DNA of 64,000 nt from Candidatus Krumholzibacteriota bacterium (GTDB taxonomy: Bacteria > Krumholzibacteriota > Krumholzibacteriia > LZORAL124-64-63), in contig JAJRZA010000009.1 in the NCBI GenBank assembly GCA_024275485.1, positions 1 to 64,000 on the forward strand, given 5' to 3'. The notes under the pieces were generated by a model. That model searched no databases. It was given only the letters and a program-made list of their open reading frames with translations, and was not told the origin of the DNA. The first letter of the stretch is position 1; every line of letters begins with the position of its first letter. Position numbers and translations under genes: made by a program. This document shows, one piece after another, positions 1 through 9,887 of this stretch.

Positions 1-1
1 C

Positions 2-256
2 CGGACCGAACTGGTCCTCACGCCGCTGGAACTGCTTGACCGATTATCGAACCTGATTACTCCACCTCGGATACACAAACATCGGTATTGTGGGGTGTTG
101 GCACCGAACGCAAAGTTGCGAAAGGCGGTCATTGAAACAGCGGGGCCATCGGGTGCGACCTTGCAATTGTTGACCGAGGCTGGGCAGAAGATGGCAATCG
201 ACCAGCCGGACCCATCGCAGGAGAAGAACAGAAGTGGCCCGCCTTTTCCACCCTAG
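2..256 (+). pseudogene. C-terminal fragment of IS91-family (Y2-type) transposase, truncated by the window edge
   Basis: Frame 2 reads RTELVLTPLELLDRLSNLITPPRIHKHRYCGVLAPNAKLRKAVIETAG...PPFPP*. The 'LTPLELLDRL..L.PPRIH.HRY.GVLAPNAKLR' block is typical of IS91/'putative transposase' proteins. The usual C-terminal zinc-ribbon tail (CPKCG) is missing. Confidence 0.7.
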
Positions 257-389
257 TTCCTTCGGAACTGGATCAAGAGAAGAAATTACAGAAGAGAAGA
301 TGCTTTACCTTACTGATTCAGCCCATAGTCTTTCGTTCAAGCACACCTGAGAAATCCAAGGTATTTCGTATAGTGCACCTGCAATTTCT

Positions 390-701
390 GTGTTAATACC
401 AAAATCGGCCGAAATGCCTGCCCTCACTCACAATCTCCACGCCGCCCCGAACCCCTTTAATCCCTCGACCAGATTCTCTTTTGAATTGGGCAGTGAAAGT
501 TCCGTGGATCTTCGGGTTTTCGACCTGTCCGGTCGTTTGGTGAAAGTTCTTTTAGACAGTGAGGTTCGGCAACCTGGGTCGTATTCCGTCACCTGGAATG
601 GTCACAACAATCGCGGGGAGAGTCTGCCTTCAGGAATGTATTTTTGTCGGTTGAAATCCGGTGGGATTACTGAAACTGTGCGTGTGAGTTTAATTAAGTA
701 A
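390..701 (+). pseudogene. Orphan FlgD-Ig/T9SS type A-like C-terminal sorting domain; passenger missing
   Basis: PNPFNPSTRFSFELGSESSVDLRVFDLSGRLVKVLL...GSYSVTWNGHNNRGESLPSGMYFCRLKSGG matches the secretion C-terminal domain pattern. An in-frame stop lies at 348 and there is no passenger ORF upstream. Confidence 0.7.
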
Positions 702-714
702 CCAGAATAGACCG

Positions 715-866
715 CCACTTTTCGCCACGACCCCCCAAAGGGCCGTTTTGGCTGTTTTATCCAACTTTCCTCAAATAATTGAATTTTTCTATAAAAGTGG
801 GTTGACACTGTCCGCTGGTTTGGGTATTGTCCGGGAGTCAGGTGGAGATTTTAGGCGAAAAGTGGA
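715..866. promoter_or_regulatory. Cluster of AAAAGTGG boxes, candidate MraZ operator
   Basis: AAAAGTGG at 793-800 and 858-865 (+) and its complement CCACTTTT at 715-722. The 793 copy abuts the -35. Some GTGG cores recur at 10-bp phasing. Confidence 0.4.
802..830 (+). promoter_or_regulatory. Putative sigma70-type promoter of the dcw cluster
   Basis: TTGACA (802-807), 17-bp spacer, TATTGT (825-830), about 200 bp upstream of mraZ. Confidence 0.5.
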
Positions 867-1036
867 GAAAATTCGGGTGACGGCCCACGGACGGGCAACA
901 GACGCACGGATGCGGAAGACGTCACCAGGATTTTTTACAAATCAAGTCACTGCAGCGAGTTATCTGCCAAGATCTCCACCTGACACGATATTCTTTGGAC
1001 TTCGCCTCCCGAAAGGCTCTCTCCAGGTTACCAATC

Positions 1037-1531
1037 ATGAATTCCGAACCCACGGCAGCACCCAACGAAGAACAGGCACCTACTTTTTATGGGTCCCATA
1101 CCCGAAAAGTGGACGCCAAAGGGCGGTTTCATCTGCCTTTTCAGTTCCGTGGGGGCAAATCCGGGGAAGAAGAGCCCACGGATGATATCCAGGGACAATA
1201 CATGATCAGCCCCGGGCCCCATGGCTCCATAGCCTTGACTCCCCTCGAAATTTGGCTGAAGCGGTTTCACACCAGATACGAAGGCCAAAGCAAAGACAAG
1301 TTCATCATCAACAAGCGAAAGATGAGTTTGAGCAGCTCCCAACTCGCCCCGGACAAGCAAGGGCGTATGGCCATTCCTCTCGCCTTCAAAACGAAAATGG
1401 GAATTGACAAGGAAGTCCTGGTCGTGGGCATGGGCACCAACATGGAGTTGTGGGCCCCCGCCAAGATCACTGGTGCCGATGCAGGTGACCAGTCCCCGAG
1501 CGAGGACTACCTCAACGATTTCTTTGAGTGA
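1037..1531 (+). CDS. mraZ: Transcriptional regulator MraZ
   Basis: Two AbrB-like halves with DAKGRF and DKQGRM motifs; first gene of the dcw cluster. Confidence 0.93.
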   Translation: MNSEPTAAPNEEQAPTFYGSHTRKVDAKGRFHLPFQFRGGKSGEEEPTDDIQGQYMISPGPHGSIALTPLEIWLKRFHTRYEGQSKDKFIINKRKMSLSSSQLAPDKQGRMAIPLAFKTKMGIDKEVLVVGMGTNMELWAPAKITGADAGDQSPSEDYLNDFFE

Positions 1532-1568
1532 TGCCCACGGATGGGCGTTAAGTAGGGAAGGAGCCCTC

Positions 1569-1970
1569 ATGCCGAGAGAGTTGACCCGGCAGTCCACAAG
1601 GCAGGAGGCCTGCGGCAGCCATTTGGACATTGAGGTCCACAGCAAGGACACGACTGTCAGGGTCGCTCTCTCGGGTGTATTGGATCAGGATGGCCTCACG
1701 CGGGTCATCGCCAGGGTGGCCCCATCGCTTTTGGGATGTGGATACCGGGTGATTCTCGATGGATCGGGTCTCATCCACATGGATTACCGCTGCACTCGCG
1801 ACTTGATCCGCTGGAACCGCAATCTGAGGCATTTCCGTCATCAACTCTATTTAAAGAACTGGAACGATTACCTCAAGGCCATCCTCTGCATGGAAGATTG
1901 GGACCGGGAGTTGGGGTTGCCCATGGTTTTTGCCGCCCCGCCTTGCGCGCGCTTTGGGGCTCGATCATGA
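1569..1970 (+). CDS. STAS-like (anti-anti-sigma-like) domain protein
   Basis: Pattern VRVALSGVLDQDGLTRVIARV...GYRVILDGSGLIHMDYRCTRDLIRW; stop overlaps the rsmH start (ATGA). Confidence 0.55.
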   Translation: MPRELTRQSTRQEACGSHLDIEVHSKDTTVRVALSGVLDQDGLTRVIARVAPSLLGCGYRVILDGSGLIHMDYRCTRDLIRWNRNLRHFRHQLYLKNWNDYLKAILCMEDWDRELGLPMVFAAPPCARFGARS

Positions 1971-2887
1971 GCGATGCTCCCCACATTCCCGTGCTCAAAG
2001 AGGAGACCTTGTCACTGCTTGAGCCCGGGCCGGGAAAAAAATTCATTGATGGCACCTTTGGCTTTGGGGGCCACAGCAAGGCCATCCTGGCCGCCGGCGC
2101 CGAAGTTTTGGGCCTGGATCTCGATGGGACCGCTTTTGCCGCCTGCCAGGAAATTTCCGGGCGGGAGCCCAGGCTGCATTGCTGTCGCATCTCATTCCGG
2201 GATATGGATGAAGCCCTGGAAATCCAGAATTGGGACCAGGTGGACGGCGTTTTGTTGGACCTTGGGGTCAGCTCCCTGCAATTGGACGATCCCGACAAAG
2301 GCTTCAGCTATCGGTCCGATGGGCCTCTGGATTTGCGCTTCAATCAGGACAAAGGCCAAACGGCTGCTGATCTGGTGGCCACCCTCACGGAAACGGAACT
2401 GGCGGATTTGATTTACGGCTACGGCGAAGAACGGGGCAGCCGCCGCATCGCCAGGGTATTGGTCAATGCCCGTGAAGAAGAACCCATTGAAACCACTTCC
2501 CGGTTGCGGAACTTGATCGAAGATCTCTTGCCACGGGGAGTCAAGAGTGCCCCGGTTTTGAGTCGTGTTTTCCAGGCTTTGCGCATAGCCGTCAACGAAG
2601 AGTTGGACGCTTTGCCCGAGGCCTTGGAGAAACTGGTTCAGGTGATCCGCCCCGGCGGGTCCTTTGTGGTTATTTCCTATCACTCACTGGAGGACCGTCT
2701 GGTCAAAAGATTCATTGATCGGGAAAAGAGGGATTGTCTCTGTCCGCCCGAATTGCCTGTGTGCCGTTGTGGGCACAAGGCTCTTTTGAAGCCGTTGACC
2801 CGCAAGGCGGTCAAAGCGTCGACAACCGAAGAACGAGAAAATCCACGATCCCGCAGCGCGCGCCTGCGGGCGGCCAGAATTTTATAA
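1967..2887 (+). CDS. rsmH: 16S rRNA (cytosine1402-N4)-methyltransferase RsmH
   Basis: HIPVLKEETL, DGTFGFGGHS, LLDLGVSSLQLD, FSYRSDGPLDLR, RPGGSFVVISYHSLEDRLVK. Confidence 0.97.
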   Translation: MSDAPHIPVLKEETLSLLEPGPGKKFIDGTFGFGGHSKAILAAGAEVLGLDLDGTAFAACQEISGREPRLHCCRISFRDMDEALEIQNWDQVDGVLLDLGVSSLQLDDPDKGFSYRSDGPLDLRFNQDKGQTAADLVATLTETELADLIYGYGEERGSRRIARVLVNAREEEPIETTSRLRNLIEDLLPRGVKSAPVLSRVFQALRIAVNEELDALPEALEKLVQVIRPGGSFVVISYHSLEDRLVKRFIDREKRDCLCPPELPVCRCGHKALLKPLTRKAVKASTTEERENPRSRSARLRAARIL

Positions 2888-2909
2888 GACCATTTGGGAG
2901 GATTGAGAA

Positions 2910-3431
2910 ATGTACGGCCGGCCAAATTCTGCAGTTTGTTTTTCAGGGAACGCAGTGGTGGGCGGCGATGGCGCCATGGCTCGACGCAAGGGTGTGATCA
3001 CCACCCGGGTGGTGATGGTCATCGGTTTGATCGTACTGGTGGGCGGACTCATGGCGGGTCGCATTTTCCTGACCAATCAAATCACCGGGTTGAGGTCCCG
3101 GGTGGCGGATCTTGAAAGCCAGAAGGAATTTCTGGAAGCGGGATCGGCAGAGTTGCACCTGCAGTGGAATCGCGTCTCCAATGCGGAAGTTGTCACGAAA
3201 AGAGCAAGGCTGGAATTGGGTTTGGTTGTTCCCGAGAGTCCAGGGCCGGTGCTGGTTTGCCTGGGCAAGAAAGAGAACGGCAAAAGTGTTTGGGGCAAAT
3301 TGAAGGCGGGTGTTTTTGGGAGGGACCTGGCCAGGGTGCGCTCTGAAGCGGGTGTGGCCGTGGCCGGTGCCATGGTTTCGCTGGAACCCCGAGGTGCCTG
3401 GGCGGGAACCTATGAAGGCGGGGATGAGTGA
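2910..3431 (+). CDS. ftsL: FtsL-like single-pass division protein
   Basis: Basic N-terminus, single TM segment, coiled-coil-like region, position between rsmH and ftsI. Confidence 0.6.
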   Translation: MYGRPNSAVCFSGNAVVGGDGAMARRKGVITTRVVMVIGLIVLVGGLMAGRIFLTNQITGLRSRVADLESQKEFLEAGSAELHLQWNRVSNAEVVTKRARLELGLVVPESPGPVLVCLGKKENGKSVWGKLKAGVFGRDLARVRSEAGVAVAGAMVSLEPRGAWAGTYEGGDE

Positions 3432-5539
3432 TGTTCCAAAAACCCGGAGACCGCTTCCGACTTCTCCAGATTTTCATCGTTCTGACCGGCCTGGCTTTGG
3501 CCGGTCGTGTCGTACAGGTCCAGGTTTTCCAGCATGAACACTATCTGGAAATTGCCCGGCGAACCTGGACCGACGACATCGATATCCATCCCGAGAGAGG
3601 CAATCTATATGATCGTTCCCTGCGGCCGCTGGCTTTGTCGGTGGTGGCCTGGCGTGTGGGAGTAGCCACTTCGTTGTTGGATGAAAACCAGGCTGACCTC
3701 TGTGATACTCTGGCAGTGATCCTGGGCAAGGATCCAGTGTATTTGGCCAAAAAGTTGCGGAAAGCCAGGGGTAAACATGTGGTGGTGGCCGCCAACCAGG
3801 TTCTGACCCGCAGGGACATGATGCGTCTGCAGGGAATCAAGGCCGTCACCGTGGAAGACTTGCGGGCGCGAATCTACCCCTATGATGGGCTGGCTGCTTC
3901 GTTGATCGGGTTTCACCGGCAGGAAGGGGAAGATGGTTTCTCCACCGGGTTGGAATCCAGTCTCAGGAGTTATCTGGACGGTAGTCCGGGCAAAGCCCGG
4001 GTCATCGCCACCGGTCATCTGGGCGAAAATCTGGGCCAGGTTGTTTTGGAAGAAGCCAGGCATGGCCAGAACCTGGTTTTGTCCCTGGATGCGAATTTGC
4101 AGCAGATTTGCGAAAAACACCTGGCCGATGCAGTGGAGAAAACCGGTGCCATTGGTGGTTCCGTTCTGGTGCTGGCCCCCGACACCGGTGATGTTTTGGC
4201 GGCGGCCAGTTGGCCTCTTCTGTCAACCCGCCGGGGTCGCCACGGGGATCCTGCTGTCTGGAACAACCGGAATTTCACCAACCAGTACGAACCGGGCTCG
4301 GTGTTCAAGATTTTCACCACCTCCAGTTTGTTGCGCCATGGGGCCATCGATACGGCCATGGTTTTTGATTGCTCCAACAGCGATTTCGGCAGTTTCCATA
4401 TTCGCAACGACGAAGGGCATGCCTACGGTAATTTGTCCCTGATGAAGGCTTTTGCCAAAAGCAGCAACATCTTTTTTGCCCGGGCGGCGGGCAATTTGCG
4501 GTCCGAAGAACTCTACCGTGATCTGCTTGATTTTGGATTTGGCCAGGACCCGGGATTCCCGTATCCGGCTTGTCCTGATGGTTTGTTGAAAAGCCCCAGC
4601 CAGTGGTCGGGACGATCCAAGCCAACCATTTCCATTGGACAGGAAGTGGCCGTCACACCTTTGCAACTGGGACTGGCCGTGTGTGCCGTCGCCAACGGAG
4701 GCACGTTGTATTCGCCGCGCCTTATTCGTGAAGTCAGAGACGATCGGGGACGGATTCTGGAACGGATTCCCCCAAGAGCCCTGCGCAAGGTGATGGCCGA
4801 ACCCCTGGCCGAATTGCTGCGCGATGCCATGGCCAGGGTTGTGGATCACGGGACCGGCATTGGTGCCAAGGAAGGCTGGATCACCACTGGAGGAAAAACC
4901 GGAACTGCTCAGAAAAGCTGCGATGGCCGAGGTTATACTCCCGGCGCCTACATCGCCAGCTTCACTGGAATCGTTCCCGCCGATGATCCCCGCCTGGTCA
5001 TTCTGACCATTCTGGATGAGCCCGAAGGAGTAATGCACTATGCTTCCCTCAGTGCAGTTCCTCTTTTCAAGGAAATCGTCAGGGATATCAGGAGTGAAAC
5101 CGGTTATCTGACCGATGCGCCGGGACCCCGCACTGCCCCCATGGAAGTGGCCACCAAATCCAATCTGGTGACCGTGCCGGACGTTTTGCATCTCACCCTG
5201 GACAACGCTGGTTTGCGGCTGGCCACCGCCGGTTTGAAAGTGGCCGGGATAGAAAAGGGCGGCCTGGTCGTTCAACAGGTGCCCTTGCCGGGCACCCGGA
5301 TGGGAATTGGCAGCGTGGTTCATCTGACAACGGGTCGCGCTCCGGCGCAACTTGCCGACCAGGGGCTGATTTGCCCGGATTTTTCAGGGTTGAGCAATCG
5401 CCAGATCAACAGCCTGGCGGCCCGAATGGGTTTGCGGGTGCAGGTCAGTGGAGTGGGTTATGCCGTGGGTCAGAACCCCGCTGCAGGGTTGTCCCTCGGC
5501 GCAGGTGCCGTCAAAGTGAAGATGGAGAAAAAGTGGTGA
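3431..5539 (+). CDS. ftsI: Penicillin-binding protein FtsI (transpeptidase) with C-terminal PASTA domains
   Basis: N-terminal TM, dimerisation domain, EPGSVFKIFT, SSNIFF and TGGKTGTAQK motifs; PASTA-like repeats after about residue 580. Confidence 0.95.
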   Translation: MFQKPGDRFRLLQIFIVLTGLALAGRVVQVQVFQHEHYLEIARRTWTDDIDIHPERGNLYDRSLRPLALSVVAWRVGVATSLLDENQADLCDTLAVILGKDPVYLAKKLRKARGKHVVVAANQVLTRRDMMRLQGIKAVTVEDLRARIYPYDGLAASLIGFHRQEGEDGFSTGLESSLRSYLDGSPGKARVIATGHLGENLGQVVLEEARHGQNLVLSLDANLQQICEKHLADAVEKTGAIGGSVLVLAPDTGDVLAAASWPLLSTRRGRHGDPAVWNNRNFTNQYEPGSVFKIFTTSSLLRHGAIDTAMVFDCSNSDFGSFHIRNDEGHAYGNLSLMKAFAKSSNIFFARAAGNLRSEELYRDLLDFGFGQDPGFPYPACPDGLLKSPSQWSGRSKPTISIGQEVAVTPLQLGLAVCAVANGGTLYSPRLIREVRDDRGRILERIPPRALRKVMAEPLAELLRDAMARVVDHGTGIGAKEGWITTGGKTGTAQKSCDGRGYTPGAYIASFTGIVPADDPRLVILTILDEPEGVMHYASLSAVPLFKEIVRDIRSETGYLTDAPGPRTAPMEVATKSNLVTVPDVLHLTLDNAGLRLATAGLKVAGIEKGGLVVQQVPLPGTRMGIGSVVHLTTGRAPAQLADQGLICPDFSGLSNRQINSLAARMGLRVQVSGVGYAVGQNPAAGLSLGAGAVKVKMEKKW

Positions 5540-7053
5540 AAACCCTTCGGGATCTGTTTGCAGATTTGAAGTCCCTGGAAATCCAGGGCGACCCCGATGT
5601 GAAAATTTCTTCCGTGACGGCGGATTCACGTTTGGCCGGACCCGAAGCCCTCTTTGTTGCGGTGAAGGGAACCGGGGGAGATGGTCATGGGTTTCTTCCC
5701 CAGGCCATCGCCAGGGGCTGTGTAGCAGTTGTTCATCAGAAGCCCCTGGAAGAGTTTTTGGCGGAAGATCAACGCGACGGTTTGAAAGTTGCCGTCAGGG
5801 TGGAAAACACCAGGGCCTTTCCAGCCCTTTTGGCCCGTGAACTGGCTGGTCGACCGGATCAAAAATTGATCACCGCGGCGGTCACCGGAACCAATGGAAA
5901 AACCACCGTTTCGTTTCTACTCCGGGAGATGCTGAACCAGTTGGCCGGTCCCTGCGGATTGATCGGGACCATTTGTTACGACGATGGAAAGGAATCGGTC
6001 CCGGCGCCTCTGACAACGCCGGGCGGTCCGGTTTTCTACCATTGGTTGAAAAGAATGGTGGGCAACAAATGCGGCAGTGTCGCCATGGAGTTGTCGTCCC
6101 ACGGCCTGGATCAGCAGCGCACCGCCGGCCTGGAGCTGGCTGTGGCGGTGATGACCAACATCGGACGGGATCATCTGGATTATCACCGGGATATTGCCGC
6201 CTATGTGAAGGCCAAGGCTGCTATATTCGAGTTGTTGAAACCTGATGGCAAGGCTGTCATCAACGCTGCTGATGAGCGCCTGCTCGCCCTGGAAACAGGT
6301 GGCCATGCGACTTTGTATTTTGATCCCAGGCCCAGGCCGCGCAAGTCTGGAAGTGCCGACTTGATTCTGATCGCCGCGGATCTTGAATTGGCGGGCACTC
6401 GCCTCGAGTTGGATTTCCACGGCCGTAGCCAGATATTGGAAAGCCCGCTGGTGGGACGCTTCAACGTGGAAAACCTGATGGCCTCATTTTGTGCAGGTGT
6501 TGCTTTGGGGTTTGCCGCGGATGAAGTTTGCCGGGCCCTGGCCCAGGTTCGGCAGGTGCCCGGTCGTCTGGAAAGATTTTTGCTGCCGAACGGTGGCTTG
6601 GCGGTGGTCGATTACGCCCATACCCATGATGCCCTCGAGGCTGTCCTGAAGGCCTGCGATGAAATCTCCCCGGGCCGGTTGCTGCTGGTGGTTGGGTGCG
6701 GTGGCGACAGGGACAAGGGAAAGCGCCAGCTCATGGGGCAGGTAGCCGCGGCCATGGCCGATGGTGTTTGCATCACCTCGGACAATCCGCGCACGGAAAA
6801 CCCGTCTGCCATTTGTGAAGAAATAGCTGTGGGTTATCATTCGATTGGCAATGCCAGGTCAAAGGCCATGGATGTTATTGAGGATCGAACCGAAGCCATT
6901 CGAACCGCCCTGGCCCGGGCTGATGCCGCAGATGTGGTGATCGTGGCCGGCAAGGGACACGAAGATTACCAGTTGGTCGGCGATCTTGTTTTGCAGTTGG
7001 ACGACCGGCAGATCATTCGAGACTGGATAGGGGAGCAGGAACTTGGCAACTGA
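5536..7053 (+). CDS. murE: UDP-MurNAc-tripeptide synthetase MurE
   Basis: TGTNGKTTVSFLL, SSHGLDQQR, SDNPRTENPSAI. GTG start overlaps the ftsI stop. Confidence 0.95.
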   Translation: MKTLRDLFADLKSLEIQGDPDVKISSVTADSRLAGPEALFVAVKGTGGDGHGFLPQAIARGCVAVVHQKPLEEFLAEDQRDGLKVAVRVENTRAFPALLARELAGRPDQKLITAAVTGTNGKTTVSFLLREMLNQLAGPCGLIGTICYDDGKESVPAPLTTPGGPVFYHWLKRMVGNKCGSVAMELSSHGLDQQRTAGLELAVAVMTNIGRDHLDYHRDIAAYVKAKAAIFELLKPDGKAVINAADERLLALETGGHATLYFDPRPRPRKSGSADLILIAADLELAGTRLELDFHGRSQILESPLVGRFNVENLMASFCAGVALGFAADEVCRALAQVRQVPGRLERFLLPNGGLAVVDYAHTHDALEAVLKACDEISPGRLLLVVGCGGDRDKGKRQLMGQVAAAMADGVCITSDNPRTENPSAICEEIAVGYHSIGNARSKAMDVIEDRTEAIRTALARADAADVVIVAGKGHEDYQLVGDLVLQLDDRQIIRDWIGEQELGN

Positions 7054-8503
7054 GCAGCCATACACCATTGAGCAGGCCATCGGAGATCTTGAGCAGGCAG
7101 GTTTGCTTCACTCGATTTTGCTTCCCAACGGGTCAGGCATGGATTCAGTCACCTTGGCAACAATCCGGCCGCAAACTGTTGGCGCAACTTTTCAGGGCGC
7201 CGGCCTGGACTCGCGAGATCTTTCCGGCACGGCTTTGTTTGTAGCTTTGGCAGGGGAAAATGTTGATGGTCGGGACTATGCCGCCAGTGCCTTGAGCGAG
7301 GGAAACTGGGTGTTGACCAGAACCATGAACCAAGGCCAGGATGATCCACTGCTGGCTGCGAATGGGGCCCCGGATAGTGGCGTGCTGTTGTGCGCCGAAC
7401 CGGAGCTCGCACTGGCACATCTGGCGGGATGTTATCGCCGGCGATTGGCAGTCGAAGTGGTGGGCGTCACCGGCACCAATGGAAAGACCACCACCAAGGA
7501 TTTTATCAGGGCCATGCTCGGCGCCGCCGGGAAAACCCAGGCAACACCAGGAAATCTGAACAATCAATTGGGCCTCCCACTTACTCTTCTGAACCTGCAG
7601 CATGATACAAAATATGCGGTGATCGAAATGGGTGCTTCCGCAGTGGGGGACATTCGTTTCCTGGCTGAAATCACTCACCCAAAAGTGGGAATTATCACCA
7701 ACGCCGCCCCGGCGCATTTGGCCCATTTTGGTTCCCTCGAGAATATTATCGATGGCAAGGGAGAGCTGTTGGCAGCGCTTCCTTCAGATGGTACGGCAGT
7801 GCTCAATGCGGACAGCCCCGGTTATGAACGGTGGCAGGAAAAGGCATCTTGCCCGGTAGTTTCCTGGGGAATTGAAACCGGTGATCACCACTGGTCCTGG
7901 CTGGCTTCCGAAACAAGCCCCGGTGGTCATCTCCTGCTTGGCGATGAGTCCTGGCCGGTTCCTTTGCCCGGGCGCCATAACGCCGCAAATTTGTGTGCCG
8001 CGATTCTGGCTTGTAGGGCCCTGGGTATTGGCGACGATATTCTGCGTCGGGGCCTGCAGGACTTTGCAGCCTCCGATCACCGGGGGAAGTTGCTCTCCTG
8101 GGAAGAACGCCTCATTCTGGACGACACCTACAACGCCAACCCTGTCAGCATGCTGGCTGCCGTGAATTCCCTGGCCGAATTGGCCGGTGACGGACGCACT
8201 ATCGCCGTGCTTGGCACCATGGCCGAACTGGGAACCGGCAGCGATGAAATCCATGAAGAAACCGGAAAAGACCTGGGAGTTGGCCCGTTGGACATTCTGC
8301 TGGCAGTGGGAGAAAATGCCTTTGGGCTGGCGGACGGTTTTTCAGGTACTGAGGCAGGGGTTGCCCACAAAATCATTGGCCATCAAGAGGCGGTTGATTG
8401 GTTGATTCTGAATTCGGCACCCGGAGATCGCATTTTGATCAAGGGATCACGCAGTTCGTCCATGGAGACCATCATCCAGAAACTGGGTTTGAATGAGACC
8501 TGA
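7043..8503 (+). CDS. murF: UDP-MurNAc-tripeptide-D-Ala-D-Ala ligase MurF
   Basis: GVTGTNGKTTTKDFI, LDDTYNANPVSM, AVIEMGAS. Confidence 0.95.
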   Translation: MATEQPYTIEQAIGDLEQAGLLHSILLPNGSGMDSVTLATIRPQTVGATFQGAGLDSRDLSGTALFVALAGENVDGRDYAASALSEGNWVLTRTMNQGQDDPLLAANGAPDSGVLLCAEPELALAHLAGCYRRRLAVEVVGVTGTNGKTTTKDFIRAMLGAAGKTQATPGNLNNQLGLPLTLLNLQHDTKYAVIEMGASAVGDIRFLAEITHPKVGIITNAAPAHLAHFGSLENIIDGKGELLAALPSDGTAVLNADSPGYERWQEKASCPVVSWGIETGDHHWSWLASETSPGGHLLLGDESWPVPLPGRHNAANLCAAILACRALGIGDDILRRGLQDFAASDHRGKLLSWEERLILDDTYNANPVSMLAAVNSLAELAGDGRTIAVLGTMAELGTGSDEIHEETGKDLGVGPLDILLAVGENAFGLADGFSGTEAGVAHKIIGHQEAVDWLILNSAPGDRILIKGSRSSSMETIIQKLGLNET

Positions 8504-9887
8504 CGTGAAAGGCAAAACCTGGTGGGTGGTGGGACTGGCGCGCAGCGGCTGCGCTGCCGGCGCCTTGTTGCGCCGGCATGGTGCGCATGTTCTGGGCATT
8601 GACGACAACAGTGAAGAGATGGTCCGCCGCCGGTGGAAGAGCGAGAGCCTGTCCAATCTGGCACCCCGGGCTTTTGACGAACTCGCCACCGGCGGCGTCT
8701 GGCCATCTCATCCTCCTGATGCCGTGGTGATCAGCCCGGGTGTTTCCCTGAATCACCCGGGTCTGGCACAACTTCCCGCGGGCACTCCGGTCATCGGTGA
8801 GATGGAACTGGGAGCCGCTTTCTGCCAAGCCGATTTGGTGGCCATCACCGGTACCAACGGCAAGTCCACCACCACGGAATTGGTCGCCCATCTTATCCGG
8901 CGCAGTGGTCGGCGGGCCGAAGCCCTGGGCAACCTGGGCACACCCCTCTGTCAGATTGCCGATGAGCTGCCCGACGATGCGGTGGTCAGTCTTGAGGTCT
9001 CCAGTTTCCAGTTGGAAACGGTGAGGGATTTTTCTCCCCTGATTGGCATGGTCCTGAACCTGGCTCCTGATCATCTGGATCGTTACCCGGACCTGGCATC
9101 GTACTACCAGTCCAAACAGGTGCTGGCACGCAGGACGCGTTCTGACGGCTGGTTCATCACCTGGACCGAGTGCACCGAAGCATTGAATTGGCCCACTTCC
9201 GCCAAAAAATTGCTGTTCGGCCAGGACAATGGTCAGGCGGAAGTTTTCTATCGGGACGGCAGCTTGTGTTTGACCCGGGATGACCGTCTTGTTGAGTTGT
9301 TGCCATCTGAAGAGCTGGCTTTGCAAACTCCTCCCAATCTACTGAACGCCCTGGCCGCCGTGGCTGCCGGTCTGACATTGAATCTGGATGACCAGGCCAT
9401 GGCCGAGGGGTTGCGCGACTTTCCTGGTTTGGCCCACCGACAGCAATGGGTAGCCGACTTGGGCCCCATACGTTTTATCAACGATACCAAGGCCACCAAT
9501 GTGCACGCGGTTTGCGCTGCCCTGCAGGGTTACCGGCGGCCGGTGGCGTTGATCGTCGGCGGCAGCGGCAAGGGCGAGTCCTACGAACCGTTGACCCAGG
9601 TCCTGGATTCGGTGGTGCAGGTGGTGACCATCGGGGAGGAAGGCCCTGCCATCGGGCTGGTCCTGGCCGATCTTGTGCCTGTCACAAGTGCCGACAACAT
9701 GGAAGAAGCAGTGGCCACAGCCACCAAAAAGATCGAAGCCCTCGGCCATGAAAATGGCGGCGATGTCATGCTCAGTCCGGCCTGTGCCAGCTTTGACATG
9801 TTTGCCAATTACCGCCAGAGGGGTGAAGCCTTTTTGAAATCCGCGATCCGCCTGGGGGCTCAATCAAAGGTGAATTTCCATGAATAG
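8493..9887 (+). CDS. murD: UDP-MurNAc-L-Ala:D-Glu ligase MurD
   Basis: GLARSG, AITGTNGKSTTTELV, LNLAPDHLDRY, FINDTKATN, LSPACASFDMFANYRQRGEAF. Confidence 0.96.
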   Translation: MRPDVKGKTWWVVGLARSGCAAGALLRRHGAHVLGIDDNSEEMVRRRWKSESLSNLAPRAFDELATGGVWPSHPPDAVVISPGVSLNHPGLAQLPAGTPVIGEMELGAAFCQADLVAITGTNGKSTTTELVAHLIRRSGRRAEALGNLGTPLCQIADELPDDAVVSLEVSSFQLETVRDFSPLIGMVLNLAPDHLDRYPDLASYYQSKQVLARRTRSDGWFITWTECTEALNWPTSAKKLLFGQDNGQAEVFYRDGSLCLTRDDRLVELLPSEELALQTPPNLLNALAAVAAGLTLNLDDQAMAEGLRDFPGLAHRQQWVADLGPIRFINDTKATNVHAVCAALQGYRRPVALIVGGSGKGESYEPLTQVLDSVVQVVTIGEEGPAIGLVLADLVPVTSADNMEEAVATATKKIEALGHENGGDVMLSPACASFDMFANYRQRGEAFLKSAIRLGAQSKVNFHE

